The notes under the pieces: model-generated
The model's database searches: none
Seen by the model: the letters and a program-made list of their open reading frames with translations, nothing else
Told to the model about the DNA's origin: nothing
Assembly: GCA_946406115.1 (NCBI GenBank)
Contig: OX291550.1
Location: 3,276,803-3,340,802 of the forward strand
Direction: 5' to 3'
Length of the DNA: 64,000 nt
Source: Apoda limacodes
Taxonomy: Eukaryota; Arthropoda; Insecta; Lepidoptera; Limacodidae
Position numbers and translations under genes: made by a program
In this document: positions 32,039 through 43,149 of the stretch, piece after piece
How positions within the stretch are numbered: the stretch's first letter is position 1
Layout of the letters: each line of letters opens with the position of its first letter

Positions 32039-34724
32039 ATTGAGAATTGTGTACTGGAACCCTGGGGGCATAACTGGCAAGACAGCCGCCCTCAGAACGT
32101 TAGTCCAGGAACACGATGTTCACATTGTGTTACTGGGCGAAACGAAACTCCGAGGTGAGAATGAGCTCCGCATTCCAAATTTCTTCACCTATAGGCGAGA
32201 CGAAATTTCTCCCGCTAATATGGCCTTCAGGGGTACGGCTGTATTAATTAGACGTGACCTTATTCACGAATTATTACCCCTTCCCCTTTTTACATACATT
32301 CGGTCTATAGGTGTAAAACTAAAGGTCGGCAATGCGGAGCTTAAAGTCTTCGCCGCATATAAGCCACCATCAACCCCCTTCGATCCAAGTGACATCGACA
32401 ATATCCTTTGCGATGCCACCCCCACACTTATCTTAGGTGACCTCAACACCAAACATCAACACTGGGGTTCACGAATTTCATCCAAATCGGGTCGTGAACT
32501 AAAAGCAGATGCTGAGAGCAAAAACTATTTAGTCATCGGTCCAGGATCACCAACGCACTACCCCTCTACTGACAATCACGCGCCGGACGTATTGGACATC
32601 GCATTAGCCCACAATATTAGCTGGTCAATGTCGTTAGAGGTCCTCCACGACACTGACACTCAGCATCTGCCAATCTTATTGGTCCTTGGAGTGTCCGCAA
32701 CTGGTAAACCGCTCCCCAACCCCCGCAGAATAACAGACTGGGCCACTTTCCACCGCGCCATGCTGGACTATAAACTCCCGGCTGGTGGCATTTCTACTCC
32801 CTTAGAGGTCGAAGAGGCAGTTAGTACTTTTACAACTGCCATTGCACAGGCCCTAAGGGAGTTCACCAGTATCTCAGCCACAGTTTCTGGTAAAAAACTT
32901 TTACCGGCGCACCTCCGCGCAAAAATTAGGGAAAAAAGGGCCCTTCGTAAGCACTGGTGTCAAACTCGCTGCCCAGTTGCTAAGAGGGACCTTAACAGGT
33001 TCAGCGCAGAACTGGGGTCAGAAATCGCCAACTACAGGCAGCATTCGTGGGACCAAGTGATTTTTAAAGCCAGTGAGGATGACACGGCACTGTATCGCTT
33101 GGCCCGACAAATAACCAAAACCCCCGCCCCAATTTGCCCTCTCATAGATTCCGCTGGCATTCGCCACTACCACGCAGCGGAACGCGCGGAACTTTTTGCG
33201 GAACATTTCGAGGACCAATTTAGGCCGAACCCCATTATCGACCCCGACCACACATTAGGAGTTACAGAACGCGTAGAGCAGTTTCTCGCGGCCCCAGCCC
33301 CACCACTAAGAGGTGATTATTTTATTTCGCCTAAAGAGGTCAGGAAGGAGGCCTCTAAACTTAACAAGCGCAAATCACCCGGTCCCGACGAGATTCCAAA
33401 CACAGCGATTATTATGCTGCCTAGGAAGGGTCTGGTGGCACTCACCCGTATCTTTAATGGGATATTGCGCACTGGACATTTCCCATCTCCGTGGAAGATC
33501 GGCAAAATCATTGTTCTCCCGAAACCAGGGAAAGATCGTCATCGCCCAGAACATTACCGACCGATTACACTGCTGTCCAACTTAGCCAAGTTGTTCGAAC
33601 GCCTACTTTTACTTAGGATATCCCCGCATATCCAGCTTAGGCCTGAACAGTTTGGTTTTAGAGACAGCCACAGTACCACTCTTCAGCTTGTACGAGTGCT
33701 CCATCACATGGCCTTCGAGCTAAACAAGGGCAGGCGCACTGTCGGAGTCTTTCTCGATATGGAGAAGGCTTTCGATCGAGTTTGGCACGAAGGCTTAATA
33801 CACAAGCTGTTAGAGACGGACATCCCTCCGATGCTCGGGCGAGTAATAGCCTCGTTTCTGGACAAACGAAGCTTCTATGTCTCGGTCGAGAACAACCAGT
33901 CAGCATGTAAACCCATTAGAGCAGGGGTACCTCAAGGTAGCTGCCTATCGCCACTGCTATACGCGTTATACACCAACGACATCCCCACTCTCAGTGACTC
34001 CGGTCTAGCTGAAGGTGTTGAAGACGTCATCCTAGCCCTTTACGCGGACGACAGCGCCTATATGTCCTCCTCCCGCAAAGCTAGTTTAGCAGCCAAAAAA
34101 ATGCAGCGACTATTGGACACTTTGCCTGGCTGGCTGGACAAGTGGAGAATAGCCGTTAACGCCAGCAAGACATCAGCACTATTGACCGGCCTGCAAAAGT
34201 TTCTCCCACCGAAACTTGTGTTTCGAGGTCAAGTCATTGAGTGGCAACCCAGCGTAAAGTACCTAGGTTGTATTATAGACCGCCCCTTACGCATGCGCAA
34301 AATGCTAGACCATGTGTCAGCAGGCGCGGTCGCGTCACGGGCGTGCCTTAGACCGGTGCTTTCCTCTGACTTGCCACTCAGAACCAAAATTCGCCTGTAC
34401 AAGTTGTACATACGGTCGAGACTGACCTACGCAGCCCCTGCTTGGTACGGTCTTCTATCTTCTACCAACAAACGTAAGCTCCAGGTTGTCCAAAATAAGT
34501 CGCTGAGATTAATCACCGGCGCGGGACGCTACGTCCGCAACTCCACCATCGCTAGAGACACCAAAACCGAGCCACTCGCAGAGTTCATATCTGGTTTGTC
34601 GAAACGATTATTCACCCGCGCGGACAACAGTCACCATACACACCTTAGGGGCATAGCACCCCTACACGCCCGCCCGCCGGAAGGCAGGGCTCTCCCCCGA
34701 GAGCTTATTCCTGCGGGTGAATAA
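31974..34724 (+). CDS. J2 ORF2: endonuclease-reverse transcriptase, intact ORF
   Basis: A 916-residue jockey-type protein; the ATG at 32016 (MGPHRGLKLRIVYWNPGG) is a more likely start than 31974 because it directly precedes the endonuclease. Endonuclease: YWNPGGITGKTAALR, VLLGETKLRG, TLILGDLNTKHQHWGS and TDTQHLPILL. RT: KRKSPGPDEIPNTAI, YRPITLLSNLAKLFERLL, LDMEKAFDRVWHEGL, AGVPQGSCLSPLLYALYTN and the catalytic LALYADDSAYM. The end has SRLTYAAPAWYG and LITGAGRYVRNSTI. The frame is uninterrupted. It overlaps ORF1 in a different frame, as is usual for jockey elements. In the endonuclease the usual SDH appears as TQH, keeping the His. Confidence 0.92.
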   Translation: MDWHNSPQFSRGNLMGPHRGLKLRIVYWNPGGITGKTAALRTLVQEHDVHIVLLGETKLRGENELRIPNFFTYRRDEISPANMAFRGTAVLIRRDLIHELLPLPLFTYIRSIGVKLKVGNAELKVFAAYKPPSTPFDPSDIDNILCDATPTLILGDLNTKHQHWGSRISSKSGRELKADAESKNYLVIGPGSPTHYPSTDNHAPDVLDIALAHNISWSMSLEVLHDTDTQHLPILLVLGVSATGKPLPNPRRITDWATFHRAMLDYKLPAGGISTPLEVEEAVSTFTTAIAQALREFTSISATVSGKKLLPAHLRAKIREKRALRKHWCQTRCPVAKRDLNRFSAELGSEIANYRQHSWDQVIFKASEDDTALYRLARQITKTPAPICPLIDSAGIRHYHAAERAELFAEHFEDQFRPNPIIDPDHTLGVTERVEQFLAAPAPPLRGDYFISPKEVRKEASKLNKRKSPGPDEIPNTAIIMLPRKGLVALTRIFNGILRTGHFPSPWKIGKIIVLPKPGKDRHRPEHYRPITLLSNLAKLFERLLLLRISPHIQLRPEQFGFRDSHSTTLQLVRVLHHMAFELNKGRRTVGVFLDMEKAFDRVWHEGLIHKLLETDIPPMLGRVIASFLDKRSFYVSVENNQSACKPIRAGVPQGSCLSPLLYALYTNDIPTLSDSGLAEGVEDVILALYADDSAYMSSSRKASLAAKKMQRLLDTLPGWLDKWRIAVNASKTSALLTGLQKFLPPKLVFRGQVIEWQPSVKYLGCIIDRPLRMRKMLDHVSAGAVASRACLRPVLSSDLPLRTKIRLYKLYIRSRLTYAAPAWYGLLSSTNKRKLQVVQNKSLRLITGAGRYVRNSTIARDTKTEPLAEFISGLSKRLFTRADNSHHTHLRGIAPLHARPPEGRALPRELIPAGE

Positions 34725-35150
34725 GTTTACTTATTCATCCTCCTACCTCCTTACCCTCCTCCCTTCACTTCATTTCATTTCATTCCATTTTTATTGCCCA
34801 TCTCGCCTCTATTTTATTTCTGCTTTTATCTCCGTTTTTATTTCGCTTTTATTTTATTTTATTTTCATTTTTTGTTTTGTTTTTTGCTTCGTTTTTATTT
34901 TATTTTAATTTCGCTCTTTTTCTTTTCTTTTGCTTTGTTTTTATTTTGTTTTTATTTGTTTTATTTTTCTGTTTTTATTCTGGCGCCTACATAATATCTA
35001 CTGTTTTTCTTATCGCTTACGGCGACAATATATTAGCCACAAAGGGGCCTGAAAAGTAGGCCGCCTTTTTAAATTTCACCGGGGGTGTTTAGCACCCCTG
35101 AGCTTCTGCCCGGGTCATGGTGGGAGGTAAATTCCCCTCCCCCGACACCC
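34725..35150 (+). repeat. J2 3' region, T-rich
   Basis: Follows the ORF2 stop. It holds a 230-bp pyrimidine tract of TTTTATTT/TTTTGTTT units, then AATATATTAGCCACAAAGGG, GGGGGTGTTTAGCACCCC (a small hairpin) and a CCTCCCCCGACACCC stretch. No poly-A tail is seen, so the exact 3' end is unknown. Confidence 0.55.
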
Positions 35151-36138
35151 GCACCTCATCACCCAGCAGGGTGTAAGAGAAGATACCCCGTTAGCTCCAC
35201 GGCAAAGTGCGCGGGAGTTTGTTGAACTAAGCAAAGGGTCAAGAGCGTAATCTTCAACGTATTGCTTATTTTTAAAAAATTCACGCTCTTACTTTTCATA
35301 CAAATTTTACACTGATAGATTTTAACTAAATTTTGACTAAACATTATTGAGATTTTTCTACGTTATACAATTATTAACAATTTACTTGCAATTACAATTT
35401 ACACTACTTATTTTTAACTCAACTCTGCTTGAGGAAATAACACGACTTACATAAAAACATTACATTTTATTTTACAAATTATTTACCTAAGCTACTATTT
35501 TATGGATAATCCTACATATTAAATCTTACCGAAATTACCTATAGTTGCTTTTTCACAATATTATATACGATCCTAGAACACTATGCGCTAACATTAAGTT
35601 ATTTCTACGTAATTCCTTATACATTTTACTATTTACTTATTTTACTTAACCTTTTCACTTGAAATGTACGTAGTTGAGCAAACCTTACATACTCTATCTT
35701 ACATTGCAACAACATACTTCTAACCTAGTTGTTGTGACTTTATTTTTCGTCACTTACAACTTACTATTTTATGTCTATTTATTTATCAGCTTACTTACAA
35801 AAATCTTCCAAATTACTAACTAAGTTGCTATATACGCTGTTTTAGCGTTACCTTTTGTGTCAAAATGAGACTTTATTTAATAAAAATCCTTATTCTAAAT
35901 TATTTACATTCTTGTCCTATGTGTGATAAATCTATTTAGGTATTTCGTGTGGTCCGTCGCTAACAGTAAGTAAACTTCAATCCTAAGATTAAATTCTAAC
36001 TAACTACCTAACTTAGTCCTTTTAAAATTGATTTCAACTAACTTGTCTCACACAAATAATATATCTATCTAAAATAGCTATTATAATTGAGAATTAAACG
36101 AACTTACCTTGTGAAGTTCAATTCCAATTATACGAACA
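35151..36138. other. AT-rich DNA without recognised features
   Basis: No open frame, repeat or RNA was supported. Confidence 0.4.
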
Positions 36139-36338
36139 CCTCAACCGAAGACGATTACTTGATTACTTGCAGCGGCACACGAGTTGATGCTGTCGCAGTC
36201 ACACGTTTAGAGACCTAGTCCTAATAAAAAGAAGCAATATATCCCTTCTCTTTCCCTCCCGGGCGCCGGACGTGTGCGCCATTATTTTAGAGTTTGAAAT
36301 TCTATTTATTTTTGGGGTATGTAGTCAACCGGGTCAAC

Positions 36339-36371
<33 letters not shown>

Positions 36372-37442
36372 TAACAATGATAACTGACTTAATAATAAGG
36401 CCAATGTGCAGTTAAACAACGTATGCGTAGATGGCAAAATTCTCCTTCGTTTTATCACGTAATTACAGTCAGAAGCATGCATATTGGTAGATAGTAGAAA
36501 CCACCCACCAATATGCATGCAATGCATTTATATAATTTATTATAATTATACAATATGCATTTACATAGTAGTTAGGTAGTTTCTACCGCCTACCCACTAT
36601 GTAAATTGCTAGGTATTTTGACAAACCACAAGAGACTTCCATTTAGGGACTGATTGACAGATTTTCCTCGCGGTTTCCGTAGGAATTTTAGGTAGGTACC
36701 TACTTATCAACGAAACAATAAGTAATCCATTTAGGGTACAAATTGCTAAGTATTTTGACAAACCATATAGGCTGACAAATAGTTTTTCCTCACGATTTAC
36801 GTGGGCTTTTTTGGTTATTATCCAAGTATACAGCTTTCAGTTTGTTAGGTATTTTGACAAACCATATAAGTTGACAAATAACTTCTCCTCACGATTTACG
36901 GGTTTTTGACTGTCTATCGTTGTAACAATAGCTTAAACTGAGCGTGAGCTCCAAGTTATACGCGATTAGGTGAGTATTACCGACCGACCGACCTGACAAG
37001 AGGTAGTCAAAATAACAAAACTGTGTGTATCGGTGACAAAACTATATTCTCATCTCACGACGGATCTCCAGACCCATCCTGATTTGTTGTTTTCCATTAA
37101 ACACATGAGTTCTCCTCCGACGAGTTTAATCGACGTCTCCTTCAACTTTTTGTACTCCTTGCGCAGACTGGATTTGGATCTTTTTCTTCTGCTTATGGTG
37201 AACAAAACACTGGACAAACTTGCCTATCAATATAATCTAGTAATATAATTAAAATTCTACCGAACGAACGTGCAACTTTGACAACACAAAAACGCGTAAT
37301 GGCGCGCTCATCCGGCGACCGGGAGGGAAAGAGAAGGGATATATTGCTTCTTTTTATTAGGACTAGGTCTCTAAACGTGTGACTGCGACAGCATCAACTC
37401 ATGTGCTGCTGCAAGTAATCAAGTAATCGTCTTCGGTTGAGG
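36139..37442. mobile_element. Foldback-type element with ~147-bp inverted ends
   Basis: The end segments 36139-36285 and 37296-37442 are reverse complements, with a few differences. Shared blocks are CTCAACCGAAGACGATTACT and TTAGAGACCTAGTCCTAATA, plus AAAAGAAGCAATATATCCCT. The 1-kb interior carries an (AT)n run at 36337-36371, nested hairpins of CATGCATATTGGT/ACCAATATGCATG and ACATAGTAG.../CTACTATGT type, and three copies of a ~100-bp unit (TATTTTGACAAACCA). No transposase is encoded. The long inverted ends with repetitive interior suggest a non-autonomous DNA or foldback element. Confidence 0.75.
36612..36905. repeat. Internal ~100-140-bp direct repeats of the foldback element
   Basis: TATTTTGACAAACCA followed by TTTTCCTC(A/G)CG(A/G)TTT occurs at about 36614, 36754 and 36851. 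The second and third copies are closest to each other (ACCATATA, GTTTAC). Confidence 0.8.
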
Positions 37443-37782
37443 AGTGAAATATAATAGGTCTTAGCTATGTGTTATATTGTCGTAGTTTTAGTTCTAGTTG
37501 AAAGTCACTCTCACCTTGATTTAGCCAGCTTCTAATACAGTAAACATCCTTTAACGACCCCTATTCATTTCCAGTTTTAAGATAAGTATTTAGATATGTA
37601 TTATTTACAACAAAGTTTCTAAAATACTTAAATTCTTTCCAAGTAAGTCATGAATTATTCAGTGCTTTTTATTATTTAATTTATATATAAATTTGTTATC
37701 TAACACACTATAAATAAACCCAATATAAAAGAATCAAATCCAATTTATTAGTCTAGAAATTAAAAAAAAGTATGGTTTAATA
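37443..37782. other. AT-rich DNA without recognised features
   Basis: Nothing was supported in this ~340-bp stretch. Confidence 0.4.
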
Positions 37783-37870
37783 TTGGGATAGAACCGCGAT
37801 CTCCTTCAGTGCTGCCACTTTAGCGCTTTCGGAGTTAGATCTAACGCTTTTTTGGGACACATAGCTAAAT
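37783..37870 (-). repeat. tRNA-like sequence (weak), possible SINE head
   Basis: The minus strand reads AACTCCGAAAGCGCTAAAGT then GGCAGCACTGAAGGAGATCG and CGGTTCTATCCC, giving a credible B box and an anticodon-arm-like CTCC/GGAG pairing. The A box is poor. It is most likely a decayed tRNA-derived element. Confidence 0.35.
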
Positions 37871-38132
37871 ATGTATATATGTACAAGCTAGAATAGCTAA
37901 AAATAGTTAATTTACAAGTTATTTATTACGTAAAGGTAAATCCATGACTGATGAAATATTCAAAGTAGGTACGGTCAGTTGCAGAACTGCATATAGAGTT
38001 TCAAAACAAAATAGAATGGCAGCGAGGCGTAGTCACTCACACACTTAAAGAAATAAAGTAATATCTCTTGTAGAACCTGAGTAATGTTAGTTTCATTTAA
38101 TATTGTATATAATAATTTCACTAAGAAAATTA

Positions 38133-38212
38133 TCGTATCCGTAGCCTAGTGGATAGACGTATCAGATCTTAATACGTGTACTCAGTGGTTGAGGATTCTA
38201 ATCTCACCTTAT
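38133..38212 (+). repeat. tRNA-like sequence, probable SINE head
   Basis: ATCCGTAGCCTAGTGGATAG fits a pol III A box and D arm. GGTTGAGGATTCTAATCTCA fits a B box and T arm about 40 nt later. The acceptor ends do not pair well and no CCA context exists, so this is a tRNA-derived repeat rather than a working tRNA. Confidence 0.5.
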
Positions 38213-38476
38213 GCCTTTCTTTTTGTTTTTTTTACATTTTACGAATTATGAATATTTTGTTTAGTTAATAAGCTTAGACTAATTTTCTAAAAGCTATTAA
38301 GTTCTACGTAGGTAGACATTTAATGTTTCTCGTTCGTTGTTTCATTTAGCTATTAAGTTAGATGCGGTAATTACTTAGGTCGTAGCCATTTTGTCATTAT
38401 GCATGTGTTACTGAAGGTGGTTGTGTTGATAAGGTTATTTTGTGTTTTTATTAAATTTCTTTGCTAAAAATAATAT

Positions 38477-39620
38477 GCAGGCCAATATTAATATTCAAGA
38501 GAGGATGCGTATTATAGAACTACATAATATGGGTTACAATATATCTCAAATTTGCATCGAGACTGGTTTTACCATAAGTATTTTATTTGATGTTAATGTT
38601 ATATCATAATTTTTTAATACCACACTTTTTTGTAAGTAAATTAAAAAAAAAATTAAAATATAATTTCAGTATTTTGAAAAATGTTTATTTTAATCTGGCT
38701 ATTTGGGTCTTAGTGGATTACCGTTAAGCGTTGGATCTCGCGCAACCAAGAAGAGGGGAGTTTATCAACTCGACCTCGAAGTGGACGCCCGCATATTGAT
38801 GCGACTTAAAGAGGATTCATGGTGGAACAATACGAGAACAATGGTTTCGTACCGACTGCTGTGTTTGGACACATGTTTCATACATCTTCACACACAGTTC
38901 GTCGAGCTCTGCATATTGAAGGATTGCATCATAGAAAGCCAGCTAAAAAACTATATTTAACTAATACCCATAAACAAAATAGATTGTTTTTTGCAAGGGA
39001 GTATTTAGATTTTGACTGGGAGCACACAACATTCACCGATGAGAAGTCGTTCGTATCATCTGAAAACGGGAGGCTTCATATGTGGCGCAGAAATGGAACC
39101 CGCTCTGCAGAACACAATGTTGTCCCAAATATGGAATCTAGACGGATATCACTAAATATGTGCGGGTGGATGACTGCGGCTGGTCCTGGTGAATTAATCT
39201 CGATAGCAGGGCGCGCTAGAGCTTCACATTATGTGGAAGTGTTAGACGAGATCATGTTGCCAACAGCGCGGTGTGTTTATCCATTAACTGATATGCCACA
39301 AATACAGTTTATGCTGTTATAACTGTCCTGTGCATCGAGCGCATATAGTGCAGGATTGGTTTACTCAACGCCCGGACATTAATGTTATTCCTTGGCCTGC
39401 AAAATCACCAGATTTAAATCCCATAGAAAACCTATGGGGTTTGATAGTGCAAAGATGGGACATGCGAAATGAAAGAACTACAGAGTCATTAGAGGCTCAC
39501 TTTTTAGAAATTTGGAATAATATTAGAGGAACAGATATCTTTCTAATATAGTCGGATCTATGCGGCGGCGCTTGCTTGCTGTGATTGAAAATAATGGAGG
39601 TTATATAAAATACAAAAAAA
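38477..39620 (+). pseudogene. Tc1-like transposase, broken
   Basis: A cut-and-paste transposase gene in pieces. 38477-38580 has NIQERMRIIELHNMGYNISQ, a helix-turn-helix. 38819-39322 has VRRALHIEGLHHRKPAKKLY, then FDWEHTTFTDEKSFVSS (first catalytic Asp) and NMCGWMTAAGPGELISI. 39330-39551 has RAHIVQDWF and WPAKSPDLNPIENLWG (third acidic residue). 39540-39620 gives MRRRLLAVIENNGGYIKY, the usual C-terminus, in another frame. At the second catalytic Asp (normally in a QDN-type motif) the sequence is frameshifted and reads YNCPVHRAH. At least four frame breaks make it inactive. The dispersed repeat at 39.62 kb abuts its end. Confidence 0.88.
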
Positions 39621-39980
39621 ATGGCCAAGTGCGAGTCGGACTCGCGCACGAAGGGTTCCGTACCATTATCTATAAAAACGGCAAAAAAAATCACGTTTGT
39701 GGTATCGGAGCCCCCCTTAAATTTTTGTTTTAAAATATTTTGTAAATATTTTAGGCGTCTATCTGTTGCCGTTATCAATATGAGCAAAAAATCACATTTG
39801 TTGTATGGAAGCCCCCTTAAATATTTATTTTATTCTATTTTTTAGTATTTGTTGTTATAGCGGCAACAGAAATATATCTTCTATGATAATGTCAATTGTC
39901 TAACTATCACAGTTCATGAGATACAGCCGGAGCCTTAGTAATAGGGTTCCGCTAATTACCCTTTGGGTACGGAACACTAA
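39621..39980. repeat. Lepidopteran dispersed repeat (GGTTCCGTACC family), copy 2
   Basis: From GGCCAAGTGCGAGTCGGACT to CCCTTTGGGTACGGAACACT, with internal AAATCACGTTTGT and GGAGCCCCCCTTAAAT blocks (partly duplicated at 39.78-39.84 kb). It is the same family as 11865-12160. The GTTCCGTACC and GGTACGGAAC blocks face each other. No protein is encoded. The family is very common in Lepidoptera; its class is not certain to me. Confidence 0.75.
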
Positions 39981-40357
39981 AAATAAAGTACTATTTTTCT
40001 TACAGATATTATTTTACATTTCAATATATTTAAGAAATAACATATTTTTTTTACTTTGTTGTTTTTCAACAAAATGATTGGTGACTTGTATTTTTTTTAT
40101 TCTTATGGTTAAGTTTCAATTTTCTTTTGATTATAAAGACGAATACTTAAGCTATAACCATAGGAAATAAATATATAGAAAAAAGAGACATTTATCAAAA
40201 ATATAATTTATAAAATTTTAATAAAAACCATTTTTATTTGATTGCATGTGTTTTGATTCTTGCAAACAAAACAGAAAGTTCTCATACCAACTGGTCCTTT
40301 CCAGAGAGAACTAGATGTCAAAACATAAAAAAAAGTTATTCATAACAAAAATACTCA
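39981..40357. other. AT-rich DNA without recognised features
   Basis: Nothing was supported. Confidence 0.4.
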
Positions 40358-40445
40358 ATACGGAAATAGCGTGATTTGAACCATAGGCTCGCTGAATTAA
40401 GTCGCAGCGCCTTCCTATACTACCACTTCACCACCGGGCAGATAT
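40358..40445 (-). repeat. tRNA-like sequence, probable SINE head
   Basis: The minus strand reads TGCCCGGTGGTGAAGTGGTA (A-box/D-arm-like), GGCGCTGCGACTTAATTCAG and TATGGTTCAAATCACGC (B-box-like), spaced as in a tRNA. The arms pair only partly. It is followed on the minus strand by AT-rich sequence, as expected of a decayed SINE. Confidence 0.45.
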
Positions 40446-41169
40446 CATTAAATGCGAAATGAACAATATGTATGTAGAACAACACTGTAGTTTACACCTA
40501 ATTAATTTGTTAGGTTAAGAAACCAAAAGATAGAAGAACGGTTTAAATAAACTGGTTAGTATAAAGAAAACTAAACCTAATTTTGTCGATTTAAGGATAA
40601 TATTATTGACAGTTCTGATAATTTTATTGTGTGAGTGTGAGATTCACAGAATGGCTTCACGCAATTTTAACCTTTACACTATGCATGCACTTTAGCAAAT
40701 GACTGTACTTTGTGATATAAAATTTTAAATCATACCTACCTATATCTCTATTCACACAACACCTTAGTATCAATTAATAACAGTTTTAATATGTTTGTCT
40801 GTCTGTCCTCATATTCGTTCAAAAAAGACTTTAAACGGCTGAATAAATTTTCATAGAACTTATGGTGAACATGCGGATTTTTTTATTGTCAATTTTCTCT
40901 ATTATTTTACGCCTCTAACTTAGTACGTCTTATTTAGCTGCGATATGATGCATGCTTTTACTTAAATAGAACGTATTTACCGTAACGTAACGTATTAATT
41001 ATATAAATCGGTAATTATAAATGTGTCCAAATTTTGTGTTTATAAGTTTACAACATACTCATCATATTTGATTTTGTACCTCATTAGTTAATGCCATAAG
41101 AGATTTTTAATACTTCATAGTACTGCAGCAGCGCTCTGATTGGTTGCAACTACTTCGCAGTTGGTTAAA
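40446..41169. other. AT-rich DNA with scraps of dispersed repeats
   Basis: TGTTTGTCTGTCTGTCCTCA near 40.79 kb and the block at 40.93-41.01 kb (reverse complement resembles 15.72-15.79 kb) are likely pieces of common repeats. No gene is visible. Confidence 0.4.
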
Positions 41170-41625
41170 AAATCACCAATGGTACAACTTTAAGCGCTAC
41201 CCCGCCCGCTTCCCCGTAAACTGGTTGATGTGGTTTTCATATATTTTTCGAATCATTGACAGTCTATGTTACTCTTATGTCTTGGGCTGGTTATGGTTCG
41301 TTAGTGGAATTCGATTAAAGTTACTCCTGTGGGAACTTCTGAATTTTCCGGGATAAAAAGTAGCCTTTGTCCTTCTTCGTATCTTCAACTATCTCAGTGC
41401 AAATTTCAACGCAATTGGATGCTCCGTTGCGGCAGGACTGATTTAAAAACGTTGTAGTTATTTATTTCCGCGTAAACTTATAAATTCTTTAGGCCTATGT
41501 GATATGATAATCCAGGGTTTCCGCTACCTCCATACCAATTTCATCAATATTCGCCCAGCCGTTTGAGCGTGAAGAAGTAACAAACACACTCACAAACTTT
41601 CGCCTTTATAGTATTTGTGTGATGT
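41170..41625 (+). repeat. RTE/SINE-type 3' end repeat
   Basis: The string of blocks TTCCGGGATAAAAAGTAGCC, TTTGTCCTTCTTCGTATCTT, CCAATTTCATC, CAGCCGTTTGAGCGTGAAGA and CACACTCACAAACTTTCGCC then TTTATAGTAT is the arrangement that I know from lepidopteran RTE-derived 3' ends. There is no coding region. A diverged piece (GCGGTTTGAGCGTGAAGG) is also present near 59.02 kb. Confidence 0.6.
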
Positions 41626-42338
41626 GATAGTGTGATTGAAAAAAACGTAATGTAGCCTTGTTTATGAACTAACATGCTAAACTTTATTATGTATACATAG
41701 GTACAAAGGGCACTTGTAAAAATGATATTTTAACCTATTGTTATTCTACATGAAAGGCCTGTTAGTTACACGCCCGATACAGTTTTGTGATAATGCCAAA
41801 CAATACAAAAAGTCATCGAATGAATCGCAGTAGTAAATAATGTTTGAGTGCGGGGCCTGTCGAGATAAGAGACAGTTTATTGCACAAACGGCGCGCCGCT
41901 CTGTTGTCTCCGTAGCTGCGACATGAAAACCTTTTATCTCGGACTTAGTTTTGACTGTGGTCTGTCGTAGGCAGTTCTATTGTTGACGACAGACATATTT
42001 TACACGTAAAATAGTAGTAATACATATCCTATGGTATTATCCACAAATGTATACATTATTGTTATCAATGTATTCATATTGGTATGCACTTACCTACCCG
42101 TCTGGTCCTAATCGTAGTCCTACGGCGTGTAATATTAATACCAGGCAACGGATACAAATACATTGTGCAGGAACGCCTCCGGTTCAGCAGGCAGGTCATT
42201 TTTGACTAAGCCACAGAAGCTGTCAATAACATATTTCCGTATTTCTCGAAATCAATAATTATTTGTTGTAACTTTACTGCAAAAAGAATAAACTAGTGCT
42301 GTTTACTCTACAGATACTCTACAATTTTTATTACATTT
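41626..42338. other. AT-rich DNA without recognised features
   Basis: Nothing was supported. Confidence 0.4.
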
Positions 42339-42479
42339 AAGAATATGGTATCAATCCACTGGAATTAAGAAACTGATATCAATCCACTTAAATTAAGAAT
42401 ATAGAATCAAACCCACTGGAATAAAGAATATGGTATCAATCCACTGGAATTAGGAATATGGTATCAATCCACTGGAATT
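42339..42479. repeat. 28-bp minisatellite (5 units)
   Basis: Imperfect tandem units of AAGAATATGGTATCAATCCA followed by CTGGAATT. The first, fourth and fifth units are nearly identical, and the second and third are diverged. It is followed by an (ATA)n stretch. Confidence 0.9.
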
Positions 42480-43149
42480 AAAAATAATAATAATAAATAT
42501 TTTTCATTGATATCAAAAGTTGCACTTACATAGACACTTGTCGTACCGTACTTAAGTAAATGTATTGACAACTACATAGTAAGTCTAAGTGAACACTAAC
42601 ATTTAAAGTAGGCAGAGCCTGTATCTTAGATGCTAGTCTCTTCCAGTGACATTAGAATTATTACACTTTAAAAATTATATTTAGATTACACAAGTGAAGT
42701 AGGATTACTGGATTAACTACATTAATTGCATGCTAAAACTAAAGTACAGATCTATTCTATACTCATTTAAAAAAAAAAGAAAGTTTTTTAGAAGTACCGT
42801 CAGAAAACCATTTTTACACACAACCTTAGTTTATTGTTCTGTGACTGTGACACAACCGGGGTGTACGATACTAATGAAACCAGTATTCAGTTAGACCACA
42901 GTAAGTAGGAACTTAATTTTTAACTACATAAAAATACTTAAGACTAGAAAATTACAAATTATTTACAAGTAGAAAGAGGATGGGATTTAAAATAGAGAAC
43001 ATTAAAAAATATAAAATTGAAAATAAATGTTGATGTATGTATGTTAAGTATTTTACGCATGTTGTGTTATTTAGTTACTTGAGTTTTGTGTAAAATAGGC
43101 GAATTAAATAAATAGAGATTTTTTTTATTGGTATACTTAAGTGTTGTTT

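Larger units (their letters stand above)
26058..35150 (+). mobile_element. Jockey-like LINE J2, nearly full length, split by a C1 insertion
   Basis: A plus-strand element with a GC-rich 5' region (from about 26058), ORF1 in two parts (26339-27012 and about 30640-32038), ORF2 (31974-34724) and a pyrimidine-rich 3' region (34725-35150). The interval 27017 to about 30640 is a minus-strand C1 LINE that landed in ORF1. ORF2 is uninterrupted, so J2 was probably young when C1 inserted. I could not fix the exact 5' and 3' ends or a target duplication. Confidence 0.85.

Noticed and set aside
36306..36527. 73-codon minus-strand frame inside the foldback element
   Set aside because: It spans an (AT)n run and a hairpin and has no domain similarity.
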